Assembly (NCBI GenBank): GCA_025399215.1
Contig: MU621159.1
Coordinates: 1 to 64,000 of the forward strand
Length of the DNA: 64,000 nt
Direction: 5' to 3'
DNA from: Globomyces pollinis-pini
Taxonomy: Eukaryota; Chytridiomycota; Chytridiomycetes; Rhizophydiales; Globomycetaceae
Both the position numbers and the translations under genes were made by a program. Below the pieces are notes generated by a model. The model did not search any database and was not told where the DNA came from. It saw only the letters and a list, made by a program, of their open reading frames with translations. Of the stretch, positions 53,965-64,000 are shown piece after piece (within the stretch, counting starts at the first letter, position 1; every line of letters begins with the position of its first letter).

Positions 53965-54594
53965 TTATGCTATTTCAATTTCATCAGATTCTGCAATCAA
54001 ATCAGAAGTACAAAATCCACATTTGACAGCTTTTATAGGAACATCTTTGCAACAAAAGTCACACTCTCGTACCTTTGGTGGTTTTTCACGACGAAAAGTA
54101 GCAGCATACACTTTAACCATAAAGTAAACAATTGCAGAAGTAATCAGAAAATTAATGCAGATCTGTAGAAAGGATCCATAATTCCATGTAACTGCACCTC
54201 TGTTTTTTGCTATTTCAATAGTTGCAAAATCACCTTGCTGACAGTCCTTTCCTAGAACACCTCGGGTTTTGTTATCAGCCAGTTTTGGACAAGCAATAAT
54301 AAGCATGGTATTTTGAAGTGAAGAACCGACTGCCAAACTGATGACAGGAGTGATTATATCACTAACTCCAGAGTTTACAATTGATGTAAATGCAGCACCC
54401 ATAACGATACCCACAGCCAAGTCAACAACATTTCCTCTGTTTAAGAATTCCTTGAAGTCTTCCAATACTGACCCAACAACTTTTACAGACTTTCCGACCC
54501 CTTTTCCCACATTTTTACCCACTTTACCAATTCCATTTCCCACTGATTGAAAAGCATTTCTGTTATCCTGTTCGATTTCGTCGTCCCTGGCCAT
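53965..54594 (-). CDS. mscL: MscL-type mechanosensitive channel, copy 5 (intronless)
   Basis: 209 residues in one exon, the most MscL-like of the five. A Gly-repeated N-terminal helix (GNGIGKVGKNVGKGVGKSVK) precedes LEDFKEFLNRGNVVDLAVG and IVMGAAFTSIVNSGVSDIIT, close to bacterial MscL in the gate region. The loop has ACPKLADN...KDC. WNYGSFLQICINFLITSAIV is TM2. The C-terminus is the zinc ribbon CDFCCKDVPIKAVKCGFC. None of the three introns of copies 1-4 is present. It is the first gene in transcription order. Confidence 0.93.
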   Translation of the reverse strand: MARDDEIEQDNRNAFQSVGNGIGKVGKNVGKGVGKSVKVVGSVLEDFKEFLNRGNVVDLAVGIVMGAAFTSIVNSGVSDIITPVISLAVGSSLQNTMLIIACPKLADNKTRGVLGKDCQQGDFATIEIAKNRGAVTWNYGSFLQICINFLITSAIVYFMVKVYAATFRREKPPKVRECDFCCKDVPIKAVKCGFCTSDLIAESDEIEIA

Positions 54595-54912
54595 TGAATT
54601 GGATCAAGAATTGTGTACAATTTCTTGTTTTATACGAACCAGGCTCATTGAGTTGGGTTGTTCTTGTTTCAATATGAACGAATTGGACCAGGCTTCGAAA
54701 TTCAGCCATGAAACAAAAAACAAGAATCGTAGATGAACGTGATGGAACCAAATCTATGGTAAATAGTAAAGGGAAAGGATCCGGTAAATAAAAATGCTAG
54801 TAGCCTTTGTGTAGGTTAGACAACCTAACCATAAACATCATTCAATTTAAGGATATTAAAAATATCTGGATTTAAATAGAAATTTTATTCATAATCGAAT
54901 CACATCAATAGA

Positions 54913-57900
54913 CTAAACTTTAATCGGTGCCTTCTTCACTTGCCATTTACCATTTGCAATTATTTTGGCAAACTGTCGTACAGGACCCAAAATCACAACT
55001 TTTTCCCAGAATAAAAGTGCCAATAAGTTGAAGAATGCAAACACCAAAATAACCCACCGGAATTGAACTGGGATAACATTGTGTCCAATATTATTGAAAT
55101 ATTCCGATGGGGTTATGAAGTTAACTACATATCCTAGATTAATAAGACTCTCTTCCGTTCCACAGTTAATGTGGAATAAACAAGTCAAGGCGTTAGGGTC
55201 GGACAAGACTAATCCTGATAATAAAGCACATCCTGTAGCATATGCCAATAAAAATATTCTATTTTTCCAGAATCCTTGACGGTATTTGTTACCCAAGTTG
55301 AATACACAAGAAGAATGCAAGATTTGGAACATTGTTAAAACTCCAAGAATTGCCCCTTCGTAGTTATCTGCAAGTTCCCACCATTTTCGTAAATCAGCTT
55401 GGGAACCATCAAATTCATGACAGCGATAGAACGACTGGTTATATAGCAGTGCAACCATTGCTAATATGAAACAAGAATTGATGAATATCTGACCCAACAC
55501 AGATAGTACAGTTTCAAACCCTACAATAAGAAATGCCACTCGATTTACCTATTAATCTTGCAGTTGGACGAAATGGAATCAATTTCAATGCTGGTTTTGC
55601 CATTGTCAATGCCCAACTAAGAGGGACAGTACACCCATCGATAAATATCCACATTGCTTGACTCATTTGTACTTTATAGTAGTACATTACCAACCCATTC
55701 ATGGCCAACGTTTCACCATACATGATAAGAACCCTTAGATATTAGCTAAGTAAATGAATTACTTGTAAGATGCAATTGACACATCTAATGAGCAGCGAGC
55801 TTCACGCACAAGTTCCACACAAGAGTTAATCGACAAGTTACAGGACGAAAAGTGCGATACTACTGATGTTCCTGATCCAGATAGAGCAATACCAGCATGC
55901 GCTGCTTTCAGAGCACCAGCATCATTTCCTCCATCACCACACATGGCAGTAATGTGTTGAGACATGTGTAATCTTACACAATGCACTTTATCAAGCGGGC
56001 TCATTCGGGCAAAAATTCGAATATCACCCAAAAATTGTGGAATCCAACAGTGCTCCATCAATGTTTTGAATGCCTGTCCAGCGATGACTAACTCTACTTG
56101 ACGCCCACCACTTCTAGAGTTATAAACTGCTTTTTCAACATTAGATTGGGTCCATTTCGATTTGTCGGCCACATTGTGCCATACTACTTCCTAGCAACAT
56201 TAGTAAATAAGAGATTGTACGTTATCAATGTATTCGGCCATTAAAATAATCTGTTCGTTGGAAAGAAGTCCACAAGCTTTTCCAATGAAGGTAGCGGTGT
56301 TGGCATGATCTCCAGTAATCATCACTGTTCTGCAACCTCCATTTCGAAGGTGTGTTAATGCATCGGCAGTATCATGTTTCAATTCATTACGGAAAAGTAA
56401 TAAACCAATAATTTTAGCTCCTCTTTCCAAATCATCTCTTGAAGAAACTTCCACTTTTTCGGCAGTAAAATCTTGAGGCAGTTGCTTGCAAGCAATAGCT
56501 AAAACATAATGTCCTTCCAATGCATGTTGCTTCGCAACTTCAACAAAATCAGATGGGATATCATCTTTATCCACCAATCCAGAAATTTTTTCAAAGGAAC
56601 CTTTTAAAAAGACGGATGTCATTTTCGATTCAGTATCATGAGCTACAACAGACATGTAAGCATGGGCATGAACAAACTCGAAACGTTTCCAAATCTTAAT
56701 TACTGATTCTGATAAATGTGGATAGATTGAGGTAAAGCTGTTTGGATCCACATTTGCTCCGGTAGCATTGAACATTTCAATATCAACAAAATTTCCAACA
56801 GATTTACCCTTTACTAATGAAATGGAATGACAAGTTTGCATTGCCAGTTTCATTTGAGGAGTGAATAGGAAAAAGTTATCTTTCAAAGGAATAAATTCTT
56901 TCTTGCTAACGTCAATTTCATGAGCACCCATGAAATCAAGCCCTTCTTTAGTTAATGTACCAGTTTTATCAAAACAGAATACTTTGACTTTACCCGCCAA
57001 TGTGATTCTATTTAAATCTACACACATGATTCCTCGATGTCGCAAGCGTTCGGCAGAGACTGATTGTCCAATTACCAAAACTGCAGGGATAAGTGGTGAT
57101 AATACTTGTGAGATTCCAAACATTCCGTAAAACCATGCATCATAACCTTCAGTTCCCAACATCAATACAGAGATGATAAGCATAACAATTCCCCAGAAAA
57201 TCAATATCGGAACAACGATTTTCAAATGTTCAGTAAAAACAAAGACAAATGGTACTGGATAGAGAATATCTCGAACTAGTTTACCCTTTTCAGTTGAGCC
57301 ACCTGTTTCCAAAACCAATGCTTTGATTCTATCACCATCTACACTATGTTGTGTTTCCAATACAGTGGTACCTGCAAACAGACAATTTAATTTTCCAGTC
57401 GATTCTTTGATAAATGGTTTGTTATCTTCCTTGAGTGCAAATTTAGTAACAGGCAATGCTTCCCCGGTAAGTGAAGATTCATCCACAACCACATCACCAC
57501 TTAAAATAACGCAATCAACCGATAATGGTGATCCCTCTGCCACTATTTCAATCACATCACCAACAGCAATATTTCGTGATTCGATCTCAATCCATTTACT
57601 GTCTCGGTAAACCTTTGCTGTACCGATAAAGGTTGCCATTTCAAGAACACGTTTTTGAGCTTTTGCAGATACAATGACTTTGGTAATACCAGAACCGATA
57701 ATGATACAAGTCAATACCAAACCCATGTAATAGTAGGCATAAAAATACCAAATAGTTAAAGTCATTAATTGATAAAGGTAAAATATTCCTGAAAATCTAT
57801 GAATAGTTAGTGTTTCTGAAGGATACGTACTCTTTCACAATGCCTTCTAAAAATGAATTCATTTTGAATAAAATTTCATTGTTTCCACTCATTTCAATAC

Positions 57901-59223
57901 GTTCATCAGCTTCTTTTGAAGTAAGACCTTTTGATTGTCTGATCAATTCACTATTGCTTGAACCGCAAGAGAATACAAATGGTTCGAAGGTGTCTGTTTT
58001 TCTATTCAAAATGTATCGTACACATTCAAATTCAATATATCCGCGACCATTTTGAGTATATTGTAATTCAATGATTTCTTTTGTGACATTAGTGTTGGTT
58101 GCTGCTCTGATTTTGCTTTCAACATCTTGCAACCATTGGACCAAGTCACCCATATCTTCGGTTCGAACTGGAGTTTGACGTTTCTTTTCAATCAGAATAT
58201 GAGAAGCGTCTGATATTGGAACTGGAGCTAAAAACCAAGTTTTAAGTTTTCCTTTATAGCAATGAAGACCCAAAAACCATCCAGTTGATAAATGCTGCAT
58301 TCAAATGAATCAAATAATAAATTACCCAGACCAAAATAAAGATCAATGACAGATTATCGTGGTTTCCAAACAATAGATGATTGTTGTCAGCATAGCGTCC
58401 AAATACTTCGTAGTAATCACATATAATGATGGTCATTGCAATAAACCAAGCCAAACTGGTTACCACGATTGAGTTTAACACAAAGGTTCCCAACTCATCT
58501 CTGCGATAACCAGAAAATCTCATGGACTTTGCCTCTGAATCTGGTACTCCAGTTTGTAAGTTTGAAAAACTATCATATTTAGCATGTTCATTTTTGAAGT
58601 TTTTCTTTTGTTAATAGACGTTAGAGTTACCAATTGTAATTGTTTATATCTTGAGTAGACAATCAAAATACTTGCTTCGATTGCCATAAATAAATAGAAG
58701 AAGGTGAATCCGATACTGGTCCACGTTAAATCAGTCTCTTGGCTGACATAACAAGAAAGTACTTTGCCAGGCGTACCCTTCAATAGATTTGTACAAGCAT
58801 TCACCAACATGCTGTCATTCCCGTGAGCAAATACTTCGATTGTTGCTCGTAAACCAATTTTACATGGCAATAAATTGGTAGGAGTGTTATCTTGAGGACA
58901 AGAACAACTACAGATTAATTAGAATGATTTACAGTGAAGTAACACCCGCACAGGCAAATGCAGATGATACACCAGGGTGACATTTTCCATCTCCACAGTA
59001 GAATTGACCTGCTGGACAAGCATCAGGAATAAAAGAAGTAGGACATTGTGACAATGAAGTTACACAAACGGGAGGACATAAGACGGGTCTTTCAATTTTA
59101 GGACAAGTATTGCCATTGACATCAAACACATTTGCTAAGCATTAAAAATCTGGATATGATACGTGTATATAATATTGCAGTTGCAGATTGCAACAGAATG
59201 AAGGTAAAGGAGAGAATCTTCAT
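54913..59223 (-). CDS. P5-type ATPase with signal peptide and Cys-rich head
   Basis: Nine exons, eight introns of about 25-35 nt. The ATG at 59223 opens a signal peptide (MKILSFTFILLQSATA), then about 60 residues with many Cys (CPPVCVTSLSQC, CPAGQFYCGDGKC, CSCP). The P-type core follows: GYRRDELGTF, SSLTGEALPV (actuator; TGEA rather than TGES), FCFDKTGTLTKEG (phosphorylated Asp), MITGDHANTATFIG, CGDGGNDAGALKAAHAGIAL and C-terminal helices. GDGGND.GALKAAHAGI and GYR mark the P5 group (yeast Spf1/Ypk9, human ATP13A). The M4 motif reads SPLIPAVL instead of PPALP or PPELP. P5A removes misinserted helices; P5B exports polyamines. The subgroup is uncertain, closer to P5B by eye. Confidence 0.88.
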
Positions 59224-59568
59224 TTTCCTACAGTTTGATTTCAAATAAAAAGATTAAAGAATTTAAATAATGAAAAGAATGACGTCTCCTTGTAGTATAT
59301 TTTTTTATTGTCTAGTCGCGACCACTCCACTTCAGGTTCTCCACGCAACACAAATTAAACTCATAGTTTAAAATTCAATCTTTTCCAACCAATAATCCAA
59401 AACCATCTCCTTCATGATTTTCCATTAGCATCCAAAATAAAAAAAAAATATTCGATTCTGTAGTCTACAACCGTATCTAATTTGCTTTATGAAACGCCTT
59501 GAGTATTTTTTAAGGCTTCAAACCCTGAGGCTCATATTGAGACTCCACCTTGAATTGTAGTTACCCAA
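59224..59568. promoter_or_regulatory. Divergent promoter between P5 ATPase and chitin synthase
   Basis: About 345 bp. A TATTTAAA box on the minus strand (plus-strand 59262-59269) is about 46 bp before the P5 ATG. No clear TATA lies at the usual spacing for the chitin synthase. Confidence 0.45.
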
Positions 59569-62564
59569 ATGTCTGAAGCGAACGAAGCTGCACGACGACC
59601 AACCCTTTTTGCACCCGCGAATGTGAGTAGAGTCCCAACTGTTAGTCGACCAAATTTATTTAGAAGAGGTACAATGTCCTAGACTGATTTTTAGCTACTG
59701 CTACTGGTGCTCCAAAGCAGAATTCCTTAAATAGACGTAAAACTACCAATCAAAAGGTTAATATGTTTGAAAAACCTCAAGAGAAACCTTCACTTTGGGT
59801 GAACTTCTCTTGGTTCATCACTTGTTGCTGCCCTTCAGCGCTGTTGAACTCTTGTGGGGTTCACACTAATTCTCAGCAAGCTTGGAGAGAAAAGGTAGCA
59901 TTGTGCTTCATTGCTTTTCTGTTGATGGCAATCACGGTGTTCATCCTAGTGTTTTTTTCAAATGTTCTCTGCCCAGCTTCATTAACGGATAATGTTATTC
60001 CAATCAATGCCTTTGGAGGAGTTGTTATTTTTGGAACAATGTATAATTCAATCACAATGACTCCCCCATTTAATGCGCTCTTTGAACAGACAGATGCTGC
60101 ATTTGGAGGAATTGATGTTTCTCAAGTCTTTTCTCAACCAAACGTTGGTGCCTGTACAAACGAAAAGATAAAGAATTTCGCCTTTGCAAGCTTTACTTCA
60201 CCTTGTGAACCGAACTGTTTAAGCTTAGACGATCTCAAAACACAAAGCAATTTGAAGGTGTATGATAAAATTACTGTATGTCTGTTAGAAATTTAAGAAT
60301 TAGGGTAAAAACAACAAGGAAGTGAAAGTAAATCCCCAACCTGCATATGAATGGAAAGATGTGCTGCAAAGAAGATTGGTAGCGTACCAAAACACTGGTA
60401 TCTTAAAAGAAAAATTAACCAGTAGTACTAAACTTCAATCCGTATTTTGTTCAAAACCCTGATCCAATTCCAAACGATCCAGTCGACCAGTTTATGAGAC
60501 AAGCTCAATCGATCAATGATGCAACGAGATTACTTGAATTATCCACCAAATTATCAAACCCAATGAAAGAATGTTTAGTGAAGAAATACTATGCTGGTGT
60601 TTTATCTGTGCTTCCAACTACCTGTATCTTGTCGCGATTATTGACTTGGACAATTGCAGGTGTCATTTTATCCATTTTACTATTCCGATTTGCTTTCTCA
60701 CTCATTTTTGCTTGGTTTGTGTCTAGACGTTTAGCAAAGGACCCATCGTCGGAGACTATGATTAATAACTATGATAATGTCCCTGCTTCTAAACCATTGT
60801 TGTCGCAGTTAACTCCAAAGGATAGAAAAAATGTCACTCCAAGTGGGAATTTTTTTACTGGTGGTATTGATAAAGGAGTTGCTACTCTGTTCAAGAAACC
60901 AGGTGCTAAATCGCCTGCTCCTCATCCAGCCGACCTTTTTGCAGTTCTGTTAGTCACTTGTTATTCAGAAGGGAAGGAAGGTATTAAAGCGACCTTAGAT
61001 TCACTTGCTGCAACCAATTATGATGATAGAAAAAAGCTGTTGTTCGTAGTTGCTGATGGACTAGTTCAAGGAAGTGGAAATGCTCAATCTACTCCTGATA
61101 TATTAATTTCCATGATGGATCATGACCCAAGATTTGGAATGCAACCATTACCTCAATCATATGTTGCGGTCGGAACAGGCTCCAAGCAACACAATATGGC
61201 AAAAGTATACTGTGGATGCTATACATATGAGGGAAGAGCGGTACCGATGGTATTGATTGTCAAGTGTGGAACTCCAGATGAACAATCAGGTAGTAAACCT
61301 GGAAATAGAGGGAAGCGAGATTCGCAGTTAATTCTAATGAATTTCTTTTCACGAGTGACATTGAATGATAGAATGACACCACTTGATTTTGATTTATTCC
61401 GTAAAATCCATCACATCAGTGGTGTTACGCCAGACTTTTACGAATTAGTGTTGATGGTGGATGCAGATACAATGGTAGAACCATCTTCAGTGCGATATCT
61501 AATCAATGCTGTTCAAAATGATCAATCCATCATGGGATTATGTGGTGAAACAAGAATCGAAAATAAGAAAGCATCATGGGTTACAGCAATCCAAGTTTTT
61601 GAATACTTTATCTCCCATCAAATGGGTAAAGCTTTCGAATCCGTATTTGGTGGAGTCACATGTTTACCAGGATGTTTCTCAATGTGGAGAATCAAATCAG
61701 TAACACGGGACGGTACTACATTACCAATCATTGCCAATCCAGATATTCTTGAACAATATTCCACAAACGATGTGTATACGCTACACCAAAAGAATTTATT
61801 GCTGTTGGGTGAAGATCGGTTCTTGACTACCATCATGTTGAAACAATTCCCAAATCGTAAGACGGTATTTATCCCACAAGCGGTTTGTAAAACTGTTGTG
61901 CCTGATGATTTCAAAACTTTACTTTCGCAACGTCGTCGATGGATCAATTCTACTATTCATAATTTGATGGAATTGGTTATGGTTGATACATTATGTGGAA
62001 CATTTTGTTTCTCTATGCAAGTAAGTATTTTTTTTTAGCAATTTATACAAATAGTTTGTTGTATTAATGGATTTATTGTCTACTGCTGTGATGCCAGCTG
62101 GATTAGTGGTGACGTATTATTTAGTGTTTTCGGCAATATTTCAAGTTCAATATTCGACGGACAATATTACTGCGTTAATTATGACCATAGCTATGGCAGT
62201 TGTGATTTTCCTCCCAGCATTTGTAGTATTATTAACTGGTCGTCGCATTTCGTATGTATTGTGGATGTTAATTTACCTTCTTGCATTACCTGTCTGGCAA
62301 ATCATTCTTCCAATTTATGCGTTCTGGAATTTTGATGATTTCTCATGGGGAGAAACTCGTAAAGTAGAGGGCCATGTTGAATCCAAGTCTGGACATGATG
62401 AAGGAGATGGTAGTTTTATAGCTTCTCGTGTTGCATTTAAACGATGGGATCAATATGAGCGTGAATGGAGGCGGACTATGATTCCTGAAGATTTACGACG
62501 CAACAACAGTTTTGTACGTGAAGATGGTCGTGAAAGCACTGTATTCACTGACACATCCAATTAA
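59569..62564 (+). CDS. CHS: Chitin synthase, division 2 (class IV-like)
   Basis: Five exons with introns at 59669-59694, 60276-60303, 60398-60422 and 62021-62054; 960 residues. N-terminus: RRPTLFAPA, then CCCPSALL and [16 protein letters not shown] (typical class IV/Chs3 start with membrane helices), [10 protein letters not shown] and GGIDVSQVF (a cytochrome-b5-like remnant), [18 protein letters not shown]. Catalytic GT2 domain: [63 protein letters not shown] and [12 protein letters not shown] (the QRRRW motif). Polymerises GlcNAc from UDP-GlcNAc while extruding chitin. C-terminal helices and a short cytoplasmic tail follow. No myosin motor. Confidence 0.93.
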
Positions 62565-63179
62565 ATAAAAGTGATTTAATCAATGCATGACATTTATGGT
62601 TAGTTCAGTTAATTTTTTTTTGTACAAGAGTTCCAAATTGAGATGTTATCCACCAAAAGGTAAAACTTGTAACTTGACATAACAACGTTCTTATATTATA
62701 AAATTTATAGTCATTAGTCTAATAACAACGCGCACATTATTATTTTATCATTGACTATGATATTTACGCTTTAAATGATTGAAATTCAAAGTTCTTTCGC
62801 TATGAAACAGAACTAAATCAGGTCGTTTCATGGTTGTGATTGACAGCAAAGGGAGTCAAAAAGACACAAAGAATAGCAATCAGTAAACAAGTAATTTGAT
62901 AAAATAGGTACGATTCAAGTATTTACATATTACTAACACAGATCCAAGATAGTGCACGATTCCCACTCCGCTAGTACTACACGATACCAACTCAACTAGA
63001 TCAGTCTGTACTAGTAATACACAACTCACTATCATTCCACTAATAACTCTTACTCTTGTCTTTGTTTTGTTAAAATTACTTTGAAAGGCGAAGTGGGTGA
63101 CGTCAGTGAAATTCAGCCTGTGCGGTGACTGAAATTATAAAAACGTCAAAAACGAAATTCAAACTCTTTTTGTATTATC
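62565..63179. promoter_or_regulatory. Intergenic between tandem chitin synthases
   Basis: About 615 bp, AT-rich, with loosely repeated CTAGTACTACACGATACC-like segments near 62970-63030. TATAAAAA at 63135-63142 is 45 bp before the ATG at 63180. Confidence 0.5.
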
Positions 63180-64000
63180 ATGGAACGAAGACCAACTCTG
63201 TTTGCTCCTCCTCCGGAACTAGGTGCTAAGAAGTCAATGCGACGAGCTGGTATCATCATTCCTCTAATCTCTAGGTATCCCATTCAACTTGAACTAACTC
63301 AAAGGTACTCTCTCTCGTCCAGATAGAAAAATGACTTTATTGAGGCAAAACCCTTCAATGTTTGAGAAACCAAAGGAAAAACCATCAGCTTGGGTGCTCT
63401 TTTCCTGGGCTGTTACATGCTGTTGTCCTGGTCCTGTCTTAAGATCTTGTGTTCCTTCCACCCAACAACAAGCTTGGAGAGAAAAGGTTGCATTATGCTT
63501 CATCGCTGGTTTCTTGATGGCTGCTACTGCCTTCTTCCTACTCTTCTTCAATAGCACTCTCTGTCCTCCAGATATGAAATTAAGTGTCCCTCTTGAAGTC
63601 TTTGGTGGAGTAGTTATTTTCGGGAAAATGTACAAATCTAGAGATATGATTCCTCCTTACAATACTTTATTCGATAAAACTGATGGTGATAAGGATAACA
63701 TGGGAACTGATGTATCCCAAGCTTTTGCTCCTCCACCTATGCCTTCCTGTGATAGATCTTCATTTTCCTTTGCTAAAATCAAAAACCCTTGTCAACCGGA
63801 TAACTGCTTGGATTTAGATCAGTTACGAAATGAACGGAATTTAAGGGAATTTGATGGAGATCAAGTATATATGGATGTAAAACTATTTAAAACTAATTAT
63901 AGACTGCTAGAACTATCACAAAGAATATTAGTTATATCCCTAGTCCTGCATATCAATGGTCTGATCTACGAAGACGTAATTTAGTTGCTTATGGCAGCAA
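63180..64000 (+). CDS. CHS: Second class IV-like chitin synthase, 5' part (runs off the window)
   Basis: The ATG at 63180 opens [20 protein letters not shown], joined across a 55-nt intron (acceptor ending CAAAG) to TLSRPDRKMTLLRQNPSMFE. It then parallels the first chitin synthase: [50 protein letters not shown] and LDLDQLRNERNL. A further intron (about 38 nt after GDQ) leads to SYIPSPAYQWSDLRRRNLVA, equivalent to the [18 protein letters not shown] of copy 1. The catalytic domain lies beyond the window. The two genes are a direct tandem duplication, well diverged. Confidence 0.9.

Noticed and set aside
48560..54594. Bacterial operon or contamination as explanation of the MscL array
   Set aside because: Four genes have shared spliceosomal-type introns and the flanks are eukaryotic genes.

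Overview
The window looks like nuclear DNA from a compact, AT-rich eukaryote, most likely an early-diverging fungus or fungus-like opisthokont (zoosporic or Cryptomycota/Rozella-like). The taxon is an inference. It rests on two division-2 (class IV-like) chitin synthases in tandem, an Iml2/TTC39 protein, an AP180-type clathrin adaptor, Dcp2, RIO1, Gos1/GOSR1, a Kv-beta-type aldo-keto reductase and a GH6 cellulase module. Genes lie close together on both strands. Most are interrupted by very small GT-AG introns of about 23-36 nt, often with a CTAAT/TTAAT-like branch sequence. All three stop codons are used. Many genes carry a TATAAA or TATTTAAA box only about 35-46 bp upstream of the ATG, so 5' UTRs should be very short. 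No rRNA, tRNA, CRISPR array or autonomous transposon was recognised.

Layout. 0.4-7 kb: a multi-pass membrane protein, a GT1 UDP-glycosyltransferase, an F-box-like protein, and a secreted protein that joins a PI-PLC X domain, two PAN/Apple domains and a GH6 cellulase in one chain. 7.8-18 kb: a Dicer/RIG-I-type helicase with a C-terminal dsRNA-binding domain but no RNase III, a six-TM cyclic-nucleotide phosphodiesterase, an AP180-like adaptor and TTC39/Iml2. 18-27 kb: a cNMP-binding/F-box/LRR protein, a Kv-beta/AKR, Dcp2, two unrecognised genes and Golgi SNARE GOSR1. 27.5-29.4 kb: a small Cys-rich secreted protein and a LITAF-domain protein.

29.6-39 kb: a tandem array of secreted, probably GPI-anchored paralogues of an unrecognised family (two intact, one with a nonsense codon, one with a 10-bp deletion, one remnant), next to a two-domain transmembrane relative on the other strand. 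39.1-39.8 kb: a nearly perfect 301-bp inverted repeat with a 111-bp spacer. 40.5-45.2 kb: a DOMON-only membrane protein, a charge-segregated Lys-rich secreted protein and its frame-disrupted paralogue, and a full DBH-like copper monooxygenase of which the DOMON-only gene is a stripped version. 45.6-48.4 kb: RIO1 and an unrecognised one-TM protein.

48.5-54.6 kb: five consecutive same-strand genes for MscL mechanosensitive channels, each with a conserved extracellular Cys pair and a C-terminal four-Cys zinc ribbon. Four share three intron positions and the fifth is intronless. 54.9-59.2 kb: a P5-type ATPase with a signal peptide and Cys-rich extracellular head. 59.6-64 kb: a chitin synthase and the 5' part of a second.

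The right-hand third is rich in cell-surface functions: osmotic safety valves, wall synthesis, a P5 pump, secreted or anchored surface proteins and a copper monooxygenase. The MscL array and the PLC-PAN-GH6 fusion are the most unusual items. Exon joins were made by eye from reading frame, splice signals and family conservation; RNA-seq would settle them.
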